From Caldifarciminota bacterium (GTDB lineage Bacteria; WOR-3; Hydrothermia; UBA1063; CAJXJZ01), in assembly GCA_027073945.1 (NCBI GenBank), contig JALTEL010000032.1:1-13203 (forward strand): a DNA stretch of 13,203 bases, given 5' to 3'. Shown here piece by piece: positions 1 to 8,359 of this stretch. Made by a program: the position numbers and the translations under genes. Position 1 is the stretch's first letter. Every line of letters begins with the position of its first letter. The notes beneath the pieces were generated by a model that did not search any database, was not told the origin of the DNA, and saw only the letters and a program-made list of their open reading frames with translations.

Positions 1-31
1 GCATAAATTTCAATGAAATACAGTCTTATTC

Positions 32-60
32 TTGTTAAAATCCATATAAGACTTTAAAAT
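32..60 (+). promoter_or_regulatory. possible sigma-70 promoter ahead of the amidase gene
   Basis: TTGTTA (32-37) and TAAAAT (55-60) are separated by exactly 17 bases, matching the -35 box at 4 of 6 and the -10 box at 5 of 6 positions. The predicted transcription start, about 7 bases after the -10 box, falls at about 66-68, next to the ATG at 69, so the transcript would be leaderless or nearly so. This agrees with the lack of any Shine-Dalgarno sequence before that gene. The region is very AT-rich, so a chance match is quite possible, and the gene could instead be read from further upstream. Confidence 0.35.
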
Positions 61-68
61 ATAAAATC

Positions 69-1454
69 ATGATGAATTTAATCGTGGCTGTTTTATTGGG
101 TTTTACGGTATTAAATGTGCCATTTCAGCGTATAGCAAAAACTGATTATATCAGTTTGATTACACTTCATAATTTCTTCGGGCTCAATTACTCTATTGAT
201 GATTCTTTTATAAATCTCTACGGCAAGCAGGATACCATCAGCATAGACAGGCATTACAGAATAGCTCATTATAAGGGTGATTCTTTTTACATATACAGTA
301 TGGCTGGTGACAGCAACAAGATGCTTGATGCCACTTCCTGTGTTTATCTGTCTTCTTTATTACTCGGGAAAAGGCTATATTGGGATAGCGGCAAAAAGCG
401 TGTTCTTATGTCCGATTATCCTCCAAGCATAAAAGCCATCACAATTATGCCGGGGAGAATAGTATTAAGATTCAATATTGACCTTGAATGTGAGTTTACA
501 AAAACCGGGGATACGATTTCCCTGCTATTCAACAGGGGTTTTTACAGGGGTCCCCCGTTTATGTATAGCAATAGCAAATTCATAAAATACATCCTTACAT
601 CGTATAGCTCAACAGGTACGAGATTTAGCATAATTACATACAAAAATGTAAGTGTGGATACATCGCAAAGTACAGGATTTTTTAAAATAGATTTTTCATC
701 GGCTCCGTCAGTCACTCCAATTGACACGGCAGGTACGCTTTTGGGAAAACATATTATTGACAAACACAAAAGGAGAAAAATAAGACTGATAGTGATAGAC
801 CCCGGGCATGGAGGCAAGGACCCGGGAGCTATTTCAAAAAGAGGAACAAGAGAAAAAGATATAACAATTAAAATAGCAAAGAAAGTGGCTAAAAAACTGA
901 AAAAATTGGGTTTCAAGGTTATTCTCACACGCAGTGGTGACTATTTTGTCACACTTATGCGCAGGGCAAAAATTGCCAATACAAATAAAGTGGACCTTTT
1001 TGTCTCCATACATTGTAACATATCAAGGGGGAGCAGAGCAAATGGTATTGAAACGTACTTCCTGTCCGATGCGAAAACGAAGTGGGAACGTTCTGTGGCT
1101 GCGTTTGAAAATTCTGTCATAAAATACGAGGTAAAGCAGAGTGTGGATACCTCGAACCTCTTGAAAATGATTCTGGGGGATATGGCTCAAAACGAATTTC
1201 TGAGAGAATCACAGGACCTTGCATACTTTGTGCAGCTCAACACGATAAAGAAAACACATGCACTTGACAGAGGGGTGAAACAGGCTGGTTTTTATGTGCT
1301 CAGGGGAATATATGCACCTGCGATATTGATTGAAACGGGTTTTATATCCAATAGAAAAGAAGAAAAAAGATTGAAAAGTTCAAAATATGAGGATAAAATA
1401 GCCTGGGGTATTGTAAGAGGGATTCTTGAATTCAAACAAAAATATGAGAAATAA
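69..1454 (+). CDS. N-acetylmuramoyl-L-alanine amidase (Amidase_3 family) with N-terminal stalk region
   Basis: A zinc peptidoglycan amidase that cleaves the bond between N-acetylmuramic acid and the L-alanine of the stem peptide, acting outside the cytoplasmic membrane. Residues 3-20 are hydrophobic and look like a signal peptide, though its n-region has no basic residue. Residues about 25-220 form a beta-rich region; I suspect a copper-amine-oxidase-N-like and/or AMIN-like wall-targeting segment, but this is weak. The catalytic domain runs from about 238 to 461 and has the complete metal and catalytic set: H247 in DPGHGG, E262 in REKD, H315 in SIHCN, and the general base E422 in ETGF. The length (461 residues) fits AmiC-like proteins with an N-terminal accessory domain. 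The start is ATG-ATG; an in-frame stop at 36-38 rules out a longer ATG-started form. No Shine-Dalgarno is visible. It overlaps murI by 11 bases, placing it in a wall-metabolism block. Confidence 0.9.
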   Translation: MMNLIVAVLLGFTVLNVPFQRIAKTDYISLITLHNFFGLNYSIDDSFINLYGKQDTISIDRHYRIAHYKGDSFYIYSMAGDSNKMLDATSCVYLSSLLLGKRLYWDSGKKRVLMSDYPPSIKAITIMPGRIVLRFNIDLECEFTKTGDTISLLFNRGFYRGPPFMYSNSKFIKYILTSYSSTGTRFSIITYKNVSVDTSQSTGFFKIDFSSAPSVTPIDTAGTLLGKHIIDKHKRRKIRLIVIDPGHGGKDPGAISKRGTREKDITIKIAKKVAKKLKKLGFKVILTRSGDYFVTLMRRAKIANTNKVDLFVSIHCNISRGSRANGIETYFLSDAKTKWERSVAAFENSVIKYEVKQSVDTSNLLKMILGDMAQNEFLRESQDLAYFVQLNTIKKTHALDRGVKQAGFYVLRGIYAPAILIETGFISNRKEEKRLKSSKYEDKIAWGIVRGILEFKQKYEK

Positions 1455-2250
1455 GCCGATTGGAGTTTTTGACTCCGGTATAGGAGGGCTTACGGTTGTC
1501 AAAGAATTAAGGAGAATGCTGCCTGGAGAGGATATTGTATATCTTGGAGATACTGCTCGTGTCCCGTATGGAACAAAGTCCGTGAACACAATAATGAGAT
1601 TTGCATTTGAAGACGCTCAGTTTTTGATTGATAGAGGTGTAAAACTGATAGTGGTGGCCTGTAATACTGCCTCAAGTGTCGCGCTTGACGCCCTGAAGGA
1701 TAAATTTAAGGAAATGCCGACTTTTGGTGTAGTGGAACCAGGAGTTCAATCAGCTGTGAAAACCGGTAAAAAAAATATTGGGATTATAGGAACTATCGCA
1801 ACTGTTAAAAGCCAGAAGCATTATAACAGGCTTCAAGAATTGGGTAAATACAATGTACACTCAAAAGCCTGTCCCCTGTTTGTTCCACTTGCGGAAGAAG
1901 GACTTGTTGAGGGGAAAATAGCGGAGGATATAACGGCATTTTATCTTAATGAATTTAAGAAGAATGTCGATGTTATAATTTTGGGGTGCACACATTATCC
2001 CTTGTTAAAAAAGACTATTCATAAGATAGTCGGTGAGCGTATTGTGCTTGTTGACCCGTCGTACGAAGTGGCAAAAGCGGTTTCCAGATATCTCAAAAAA
2101 AATGACCTGTGTTCCACCAGGCAAAGAGGTAGGCTTTTCCTGTATCTGACTGACCTTCCACCCGCATACACCACGCTTATACAGATGTTTTTAGGAGAGA
2201 CCCCTGACAAAATAGAGAATGTCAAATTAAAAGAGGTTGGTTTTTGTTAA
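1444..2250 (+). CDS. murI: glutamate racemase
   Basis: A cofactor-independent racemase that makes D-glutamate from L-glutamate in the cytoplasm for the second residue of the peptidoglycan stem peptide. The N-terminus reads MRNKPIGVFDSGIGG, the classic family start with the conserved Asp10. The two catalytic cysteines are both present: C73 in ACNTAS and C182 in GCTHYP, the latter followed by H184. The YLGDTARVPYG motif lies at about 33-43. The length is 268 residues, normal for the family. I chose ATG 1444 because the conserved reading begins there. An in-frame TTG at 1426 would add six residues, and AGAGGG at 1416-1421 is better spaced for that TTG, so the start is not settled. The gene overlaps the amidase stop by 11 bases and the next gene's TTG start by 7 bases, suggesting translational coupling in a cell-wall operon. 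Confidence 0.95.
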   Translation: MRNKPIGVFDSGIGGLTVVKELRRMLPGEDIVYLGDTARVPYGTKSVNTIMRFAFEDAQFLIDRGVKLIVVACNTASSVALDALKDKFKEMPTFGVVEPGVQSAVKTGKKNIGIIGTIATVKSQKHYNRLQELGKYNVHSKACPLFVPLAEEGLVEGKIAEDITAFYLNEFKKNVDVIILGCTHYPLLKKTIHKIVGERIVLVDPSYEVAKAVSRYLKKNDLCSTRQRGRLFLYLTDLPPAYTTLIQMFLGETPDKIENVKLKEVGFC

Positions 2251-4328
2251 AGCGTATTGCATTCAAATCACTTGTAGTATTTGCAGGGCTTACAATTCTG
2301 GTTCTTGTTTCAATTATTTTGCTGGCGAAAACACTTCCCCCTTCTTATAAAATCGCATCTTATACCCCTCCGTCAGCCACAAAAGTTCTGGATAGAAATG
2401 GCAAATATATGTACTCATATTTTCTGGAGATAAGAGAACCTGCAACTCAAAGGGAAATCCCGGAATTTGTTGCCAATGCCTTTATTTCTGTTGAGGACAA
2501 GAGGTTCAATAAACATCCCGGCATTGATCTTTTAAGGACAATTAAAGCTGTATGGGAAGATGTTATACACCTGAAACCCTATCAGGGCGGCTCTACGATT
2601 ACGCAACAGCTTGCCAGGAACATATTCTTAAGCCAGAGAAGGGAAGTCATCAGAAAATTGAAGGAAATAATCCTTGCTGTGAAAATTGAAAGGGCTTTTT
2701 CAAAAGAGGAAATTATTACCATGTATCTCAACCAGATTTACTTTGGAAGCGGTATATACGGTGTAAAAATGGCAGCTCAATACTTTTTTGATAAGGATAT
2801 TCGAGATATAAACCTGAGGGAAGCTTCAGTGCTTGCCGCAATACCAAAATCGCCGGTTTTATATTCTCCGACAAAGCATCCCAGAAGGAATTTAAAAAGA
2901 GCCAACCTGATTTTGAGGTTGATGCTCTCCAATGGGTTTATAACAGAAGAAGAGTACGAAGACGCACTCAGTCAAAAGGTGACAATTGTAGCGAAACAGG
3001 AGTTTACACAGTCCAATCCCGCTCCATATTTAATTTCACTTATAAGAGAATATATAGTATCAAGATATGGGGAAGAGTTCCTTTTCAGAGGTGGTGGCAC
3101 AATTTATACGACGTGCGACTTAGATATTCAAAAGAAGGCCCAATCAGTACTGGATAGTATGTTAACGGAAACAGAGGCGGAGAGACATATAGAACCGACA
3201 AAATTACAGTATGAAGAGGATACAACAGAGAAAAAGTCTCCGTCATATTTACAGGGAGCTATTGTGTCCCTTGACCCTATTACTGGTGGAATTATAGCAC
3301 TTGTTGGAGGCAGGGATTTTAAAGAAAGTGAATTTAACAGAGTAATACAGGCAGAAAGGCAGCCCGGATCTGCCTTTAAACCCTTTGTTTATCTCACTGC
3401 TATTGATAATGGATATTATCCAATAGATAAAGTCCTTGATATTCCAGTGGTTGTCAAAGGAGGGAAAAAAGATAAAGAAGACTGGAAACCCAAAAATTAT
3501 GATAAAAGATATTTGGGAGAAATTACATTAAGAAAAGCCCTGGCGCTTTCCAGAAACCTTGCAACGGTGAATCTCATCTTGCAAATTGGACCGGATGCAG
3601 TCGTAATGTATGCAAGGAGAATGGGTATAAATTCCTTTATCCCACCTTTCCCTTCAATTGCACTCGGTTCATTTTCCCTGACACCTCTTGAGCTAACCTC
3701 TGCTTATGCCCCTTTTGATAACGGGGGGTACAGAATAAAACCGTATTTTATCGATAAGATAGTTGACAAAAGCGGCATTGTGCTGGAAAGCCATACAATA
3801 CGAAAGATACCGGTTATATCTCCTCAAACTGCATACATAATGACAAATATGCTGGAAAGTGTTATAAACCACGGAACAGGGATAAATGTACGCAGGAAGT
3901 TTAAATTTAAGCTTCCCGCAGCCGGAAAAACCGGTACGACAAACCAGTACCGGGACAACTGGTTTATAGGATATACAACCAATATGCTCACGGGTGTATG
4001 GATAGGCTTTGATTCTGTCAGAACAATATACAAGGGTGCCACCGGCTCTTCAACTGCGCTGCCGATATGGGCGGTTTTTAACAAAGAGGTGTATGACGAA
4101 CATCTCATGTCATCCCCGGACAATTTTAATGTTCCAGAAGGCATTGTATTTGCTGAGGTGTGTCTTCAGTCAGGTTTATTGGCCACGCAATACTGCCCTG
4201 CCACAAGTGTGGAGCCATTTAGAGATGGAGACGAACCGACGGCCTTTTGCAACATACATACGGGGCCTTCGAGTTCTGCCGGTGGTTTTAACGATCTGGA
4301 ATTACATTACATAGAGCATACACCTTAA
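2244..4328 (+). CDS. class A penicillin-binding protein (PBP1A type; glycosyltransferase and transpeptidase)
   Basis: A bifunctional wall synthase that polymerises lipid II into glycan and cross-links the stem peptides. Residues about 7-28 form an uncleaved membrane anchor. The GT51 domain follows, with catalytic E84 in SVEDKRF and the GGSTITQQ motif at 115-122. The transpeptidase domain carries the SxxK nucleophile motif (S376-A-F-K379), the SxN motif (S436-R-N438) and the KTGT motif at 562-565. The tail has the cysteine-containing CxxSG...CP...C-x-x-H pattern common at the end of PBP1A-like proteins. All 694 residues fit a full-length, intact enzyme. The start is TTG at 2244, supported by AAGAGG (2231-2236) seven bases upstream and by the basic-then-hydrophobic N-terminus. 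It overlaps the murI stop by 7 bases; the next gene starts on the base after its stop. Confidence 0.95.
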   Translation: MLKRIAFKSLVVFAGLTILVLVSIILLAKTLPPSYKIASYTPPSATKVLDRNGKYMYSYFLEIREPATQREIPEFVANAFISVEDKRFNKHPGIDLLRTIKAVWEDVIHLKPYQGGSTITQQLARNIFLSQRREVIRKLKEIILAVKIERAFSKEEIITMYLNQIYFGSGIYGVKMAAQYFFDKDIRDINLREASVLAAIPKSPVLYSPTKHPRRNLKRANLILRLMLSNGFITEEEYEDALSQKVTIVAKQEFTQSNPAPYLISLIREYIVSRYGEEFLFRGGGTIYTTCDLDIQKKAQSVLDSMLTETEAERHIEPTKLQYEEDTTEKKSPSYLQGAIVSLDPITGGIIALVGGRDFKESEFNRVIQAERQPGSAFKPFVYLTAIDNGYYPIDKVLDIPVVVKGGKKDKEDWKPKNYDKRYLGEITLRKALALSRNLATVNLILQIGPDAVVMYARRMGINSFIPPFPSIALGSFSLTPLELTSAYAPFDNGGYRIKPYFIDKIVDKSGIVLESHTIRKIPVISPQTAYIMTNMLESVINHGTGINVRRKFKFKLPAAGKTGTTNQYRDNWFIGYTTNMLTGVWIGFDSVRTIYKGATGSSTALPIWAVFNKEVYDEHLMSSPDNFNVPEGIVFAEVCLQSGLLATQYCPATSVEPFRDGDEPTAFCNIHTGPSSSAGGFNDLELHYIEHTP

Positions 4329-5039
4329 ATGTACTTGCTTCTTTTGTTTTTTTCCGTTTACACACCGCAAATTGCCGAAAACATTCAGCAAATATATTCT
4401 CCAATGCAGGCTATGCTGACCCCGTCATTGATAGGAAGTAATGCGGCTTTAAGCTTCTATGCCACTGATTTCTATGGTATGAAGGATATTATAGCAGGAG
4501 GAATGGGCGCCGGGAAAAGTGGGGGTGCGCTTTATCTTTCATTTTTAAATGCTGGAAGTATAATGAAAACGTATTCCCTATCCATCGGATTCAACAGACA
4601 ATACAGAGATATTGTACCCGGGCTGTCAAGCTCGTTTGAATACAGCAAATTGGATATGTACAGGTCCTACAAAATTCGGTTGACTTTATCCACATTGTGG
4701 AGACCGGATGATAGCGTGAGCTTTATCGTATTTTTGAGAGATGTGCTTGAAAGACCAAAAACTGGTGGAATAATGATTATAAATACTGTTGCGGGCAGTA
4801 CAATTATAACCCTTGAATCAGAGAAGTATTTCCCTTTAAAGCTACATATTTCCCAGTCATTCAGGTTTACCAAGGTATTTGAGCCCGGCATCTTTATATG
4901 CTTTAATCCAGACAAATTCGGTGTGTTTATAAGGCTGAAAACAATGCCTGTTATTGGCTATTTTACAGAGTATCATACTGTATTGGGCTTCACAAACGGC
5001 ATAAATCTTGAATATACAGGGAAAAGCAATTATAATTGA
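4329..5039 (+). CDS. exported protein of unknown function, candidate small outer-membrane beta-barrel
   Basis: I do not recognise this 236-residue protein. The first 13 residues are strongly hydrophobic (LLLLFF core) and resemble a signal peptide, without a basic n-region. After about residue 30 it consists of alternating polar/hydrophobic stretches with many aromatic residues, Gly and Ser, no long helix-like hydrophobic run, and no cysteines. That pattern fits amphipathic beta strands; the SNAALSFY segment near residue 38 is reminiscent of the N-terminal strand of PorV/PorQ- or FadL-like barrels. A role as an outer-membrane protein is inference only. The ATG sits directly after the penicillin-binding protein's TAA with no clear Shine-Dalgarno, so translation probably depends on reinitiation. 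Its last codons overlap a strong promoter-like element for secD. Lying between wall synthesis and secretion genes suggests an envelope role. Confidence 0.7.
   Translation: MYLLLLFFSVYTPQIAENIQQIYSPMQAMLTPSLIGSNAALSFYATDFYGMKDIIAGGMGAGKSGGALYLSFLNAGSIMKTYSLSIGFNRQYRDIVPGLSSSFEYSKLDMYRSYKIRLTLSTLWRPDDSVSFIVFLRDVLERPKTGGIMIINTVAGSTIITLESEKYFPLKLHISQSFRFTKVFEPGIFICFNPDKFGVFIRLKTMPVIGYFTEYHTVLGFTNGINLEYTGKSNYN
5008..5036 (+). promoter_or_regulatory. probable sigma-70 promoter for secD and downstream genes
   Basis: TTGAAT (5008-5013) and a perfect TATAAT (5031-5036) are spaced by exactly 17 bases. Transcription would start near 5042-5044, leaving a leader of about 25 bases that contains the strong secD ribosome-binding site. 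The element overlaps the last codons of the preceding gene and abuts its TGA stop (5037-5039). It is the best promoter match I found in the window and sits at one of the only two real gaps between genes, which supports it. It would allow secDF and the following genes to be expressed independently of the wall genes. Confidence 0.6.
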
Positions 5040-5051
5040 ACACTACAGAAA

Positions 5052-5058
5052 AAGGAGG
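5052..5058 (+). promoter_or_regulatory. strong ribosome-binding site fixing the TTG start of secD
   Basis: AAGGAGG lies eight bases before the TTG at 5067. No ATG or GTG in the same frame is nearby with comparable spacing, and the translated N-terminus (basic residues, then a membrane segment) is what SecD should have, so this site decides the non-ATG start. Confidence 0.75.
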
Positions 5059-5066
5059 ATTTATTA

Positions 5067-6620
5067 TTGAAAAATTTTAAATGGAGAGTTTTGGTTGTTG
5101 CTGTGGTGATATTAGCTGCATTATGGGCACTCTGGCCAACATACAAGTACTATACACTATCTCCTGATGTGAAAAAAGTTATGAATCCAAAGGACTTGAC
5201 AGCTCTTCATAAAAAAGCTTTGAATCTGGGGCTTGACCTTCAGGGAGGTATGTACCTCCTTTTAGAGGTGGATAAGAGCAAGCTATCCGAAGCTCAGATG
5301 AAGGGGGCAGTTGATAGAGCAATTGAGATAATAAGAAACAGGATTGACCAATGGGGCGTTTTTGAGCCATCCATCCAGAAAGTTGGTGCATTTAGAATAT
5401 TGATACAATTGCCCGGTGTAATGAACAGGAAAATGGCGCGCAGTCTTATAGGCAGAACAGCCCAGCTTGAATTTCATATAGTGGCGAATGGAAAAGTAAC
5501 GGACAATCTCGTACAAAAAATAGATAACACACTTGCCAGAGAGGAAGGCGATACATCTTCTACTGTTGGTCCGCTTTTAGGTCTGCTCGAATCTGCTGGC
5601 GAGGGCGCATATGTCGTTGATGAGGCTGATGTAAAAACCGTGGATTCCCTTCTATCTCTTTCTGAGGTGAAGGATATGCTGGGCACAAGATATAAATTCT
5701 ATTGGGGAAAGGTAAGAGTGACGGATGACGGCAGAAAAGTAAAATCCCTTTTTCTTTTAAACACGAGAAGTGAACTAACGGGAGCTGATTTAAAGACAGC
5801 CCGACATACAATAGGTTCGCCCGGTTCTGAAATAGCAGGGCAGGCCATTGTCGAGCTGACGTTCAACAGAAAAGGGGCAAGAAAATTTTCAGTTGTTACT
5901 GGCAGGAATGTAAACAAAAGGCTGGCCATTGTGCTTGACAATATAGTTCAATCCGCACCTGTAATAAGGCAGAAAATCACTGGTGGCAGCGCAATTATAG
6001 AAGGTATTACCAACATTCAGGAAGCAAAGGAACTTGCTGTGGTTTTGAGAGCCGGTGCTTTGCCTGCACCTGTTAAGATAATAGAGGAAAGGTCTGTGGG
6101 GCCGCTGCTTGGAAAAGATTCCGTTCAGGAAGGACTGCGGGCCCTTATAATCGGTTTTCTTCTCGTCGTGCTCTTTATGATTTTTTACTACAATACATCG
6201 GGACTTATTGCTGACCTTGCATTGCTCTTAAACCTTGTATTTATCTTTGCCACACTTATCGCGTTCAGAGCCACTCTCACACTTCCAGGGCTGGCCGGTA
6301 TTATTTTGACAGTTGGTATGGCAGTAGATGCCAATGTACTTATTTTTGAGAGAATAAGAGAGGAGTTACGTGCGGGGAAGTCTGCCAAAAATGCAATTGA
6401 TGCGGGTTTCCATAGAGCCACTCTTACAATATTTGATGCTAATGCAACCACAATTATAGCAGCACTCGTTCTTTTGAAATTCGGAACAGGTCCTATAAAA
6501 GGTTTTGGTACCACACTAACCATAGGTATAATCGCCAGTTTCTTCACAGCCGTATACGTTACTAAAATAATATTTGACTATGTTTACAGTATAAAAAAGG
6601 TTAAAAACCTGAGGATATAG
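5067..6620 (+). CDS. secD: protein translocase subunit SecD
   Basis: A membrane subunit of the SecDF complex, an RND-superfamily protein that uses the proton motive force to help pull proteins out through SecYEG on the far side of the membrane. Residues about 8-24 form the first membrane segment, followed by the signature LGLDLQGG at 54-61. The large extracytoplasmic P1 region follows (about 62-345). Five more membrane segments lie in the C-terminal third (from about residue 363), including the conserved GMAVDANVLIFERIREE segment, with the Asp used in proton transfer by this family. The length of 517 residues is usual. It starts at TTG with a strong ribosome-binding site. Its stop TAG provides the first G of the secF ribosome-binding site. 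A promoter-like element lies immediately upstream. Confidence 0.97.
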   Translation: MKNFKWRVLVVAVVILAALWALWPTYKYYTLSPDVKKVMNPKDLTALHKKALNLGLDLQGGMYLLLEVDKSKLSEAQMKGAVDRAIEIIRNRIDQWGVFEPSIQKVGAFRILIQLPGVMNRKMARSLIGRTAQLEFHIVANGKVTDNLVQKIDNTLAREEGDTSSTVGPLLGLLESAGEGAYVVDEADVKTVDSLLSLSEVKDMLGTRYKFYWGKVRVTDDGRKVKSLFLLNTRSELTGADLKTARHTIGSPGSEIAGQAIVELTFNRKGARKFSVVTGRNVNKRLAIVLDNIVQSAPVIRQKITGGSAIIEGITNIQEAKELAVVLRAGALPAPVKIIEERSVGPLLGKDSVQEGLRALIIGFLLVVLFMIFYYNTSGLIADLALLLNLVFIFATLIAFRATLTLPGLAGIILTVGMAVDANVLIFERIREELRAGKSAKNAIDAGFHRATLTIFDANATTIIAALVLLKFGTGPIKGFGTTLTIGIIASFFTAVYVTKIIFDYVYSIKKVKNLRI

Positions 6621-6629
6621 GAGGAGAAA

Positions 6630-7541
6630 ATGGTCAGCTTTTTTAAAAATCCCAATTACAATTTTATAGGAAACAGAAGAAAAGCTTTTATAGTGTCATT
6701 AACATTGATACTTATCGGTATTATCAGTATTATAGCACATGGTGGATTGCGATATGGCGTTGACTTCACAGGTGGAAATTTGCTTCAGGTAAAGTTTGAG
6801 AAGACTGTTGATGTGGGTAAAATACGTTCCTGCATAAGAGATGCTGGTATAAAGAATGCGGAAATTCAAAGTTTTGGTGAGCCTACGAGCTTTCTTATAA
6901 GATATCAGGTGAATATAGATGCTGACAAGGTCGTTTCGGATTTGTCCAAGACATTCAACCAGCATGTAAAACTCATGAGGAATGAATCGGTTGGTCCGAG
7001 AGTTGGTAAGGAATTGCAGAGAAAAGCTTTCTGGGCGCTTGTCATTGGTCTGTTGCTTATGTTGATTTATATTTCTTTCAGATTTGATTTTTATTTTGGT
7101 ATGGGCTCTGTCATAGCGCTTTTTCACGATGTATTCATAACAGTGGGGATATTCTCTCTGTTAAACAAAGAATTCACGATAAGCATAGTGGCTGCGCTTC
7201 TCACCATAGTTGGTTATTCCATAAATGATTCAATTGTGATTTCCGACAGAATAAGGGAAGAGAGAAAGAAATATGGCCATAAAGTTTCTTTTGAACGTAT
7301 AGTTCAGGTGTTTAATAAGGCAATAAATGATACGTTATCAAGAACCATTATAACTTCTCTGACAACACTTGTTGTCTTGATTTCCATTCTAATTTTTGGA
7401 GGCCCCGTTATTTTTGATTTTGCTCTTTCCCTCACAATTGGCGTTATTGTAGGTACGTATTCATCTATTTTTGTTGTTGCTGCTTTGGTTATTGAATGGC
7501 AGCTTGCTCAAAGAAAAAAGAAAACTGCTCAAAAAGCTTGA
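6630..7541 (+). CDS. secF: protein translocase subunit SecF
   Basis: The partner of SecD in the SecDF export complex. Residues about 17-37 form membrane segment 1, followed by the conserved YGVDFTGG motif at 42-49, a short extracytoplasmic domain, and the ESVGPRVG motif that leads into five further membrane segments. The INDSIVISDRIREE segment is the SecF counterpart of the SecD DANVLIFERIREE motif. The 303-residue length is normal. It starts with ATG; GGAGG (6620-6624) lies five bases upstream and overlaps the secD stop, so the two subunits are likely made together. The lysine-rich C-terminal tail overlaps the start region of the NAD kinase gene. Confidence 0.97.
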   Translation: MVSFFKNPNYNFIGNRRKAFIVSLTLILIGIISIIAHGGLRYGVDFTGGNLLQVKFEKTVDVGKIRSCIRDAGIKNAEIQSFGEPTSFLIRYQVNIDADKVVSDLSKTFNQHVKLMRNESVGPRVGKELQRKAFWALVIGLLLMLIYISFRFDFYFGMGSVIALFHDVFITVGIFSLLNKEFTISIVAALLTIVGYSINDSIVISDRIREERKKYGHKVSFERIVQVFNKAINDTLSRTIITSLTTLVVLISILIFGGPVIFDFALSLTIGVIVGTYSSIFVVAALVIEWQLAQRKKKTAQKA

Positions 7542-8359
7542 AGATAGCCATAACAGGCAACCCCAGAAAAAAGGATATAAAACAGGTTTTAGAGGAACTC
7601 TCCAGACTTTTTAAAGATAGCGAAGTATTTTTTACCAGCAATCTAAAGGGATTTGTGAATTCTGACAATTTTATAGAGGAAAGCGAAATCGGTGCTATAT
7701 CCGATATCGTAGTAAGCCTTGGTGGTGACGGAACACTCCTGCGGAGTTCAAGATTTTCCAATGGCAAGCCTGTGCTGGGTATAAATCTCGGAGGTATGGG
7801 ATTTCTCACGTCAATTGCTCCGGATGATATTGAAAAAGCCGTAGGTGACATAAAAAATGGAAATTACTATATTACAGAACGATTCCGTATTGAGGCTGTG
7901 AGTGGCTCATCAAGGCTTGAAGCTTTAAACGATATAACGATATTTTTAAAGGACAGCTCAAGGATGCTTGAACTCACAGTGTATGTTGATGAAGAGATTT
8001 TATCCCAATATAGAGCCGATGGGCTCATCATTTCCACGCCGACAGGTTCGACTGCTTATAATCTTTCAGCCGGTGGGCCGATAATATACCCCACACTCAA
8101 CCTTTTTATATTGAGCCCGATATGTCCGCACAAGCTTACACTGAGGCCAATGGTCCTTGCTCCTGATGTGACAATCTCGGTGAGGGCACGATCCAAAGAT
8201 GAGGATATTTTGGTTTCCGCAGACGGACAGGTTTACAAAAACATTGGACATTCAGGAATGGTAACAGTCAGAAAATCTGATACAAAAACAAGGCTGATCA
8301 ATTTCCCCTGGGGCGGTTCTTTCTTTTCTCTGATAAGGGAAAAGTTGAGCTGGGGATGA
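7538..8359 (+). CDS. nadK: NAD kinase
   Basis: Phosphorylates NAD to NADP in the cytoplasm, supplying NADP(H) for biosynthesis and redox defence. Numbered from TTG 7538, the signature GGDG is at 62-65, followed by a GINLGGMGFLT segment, the LND motif that precedes the substrate loop, and the TPTGSTAY motif at 167-174. A PICPHKLTLRP segment and ADGQ motif complete the C-terminal beta-rich domain. I prefer TTG 7538 because homologues begin just before the KIAITGNP-type first strand, and TTG 7538 overlaps the secF stop as TTGA. An in-frame ATG at 7496 would add 14 Lys/Ser/Cys-rich residues and overlap secF by 46 bases. Neither start has a good ribosome-binding site, so coupling to secF translation is likely. 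The protein is 273 residues, complete and slightly compact for the family. Confidence 0.95.
   Translation: MKIAITGNPRKKDIKQVLEELSRLFKDSEVFFTSNLKGFVNSDNFIEESEIGAISDIVVSLGGDGTLLRSSRFSNGKPVLGINLGGMGFLTSIAPDDIEKAVGDIKNGNYYITERFRIEAVSGSSRLEALNDITIFLKDSSRMLELTVYVDEEILSQYRADGLIISTPTGSTAYNLSAGGPIIYPTLNLFILSPICPHKLTLRPMVLAPDVTISVRARSKDEDILVSADGQVYKNIGHSGMVTVRKSDTKTRLINFPWGGSFFSLIREKLSWG

Noticed and set aside
4009..4314. A 101-codon open frame in another frame inside the penicillin-binding protein
   Set aside because: It lies wholly within conserved transpeptidase and tail coding sequence, has no recognisable protein pattern, and no ribosome-binding site of note.
7496..7537. ATG 7496 as the start of NAD kinase
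   Set aside because: It adds 14 Lys/Ser/Cys-rich residues that look like an out-of-frame reading of the secF tail and has no ribosome-binding site. TTG 7538 matches the expected family N-terminus, though the choice is not certain.
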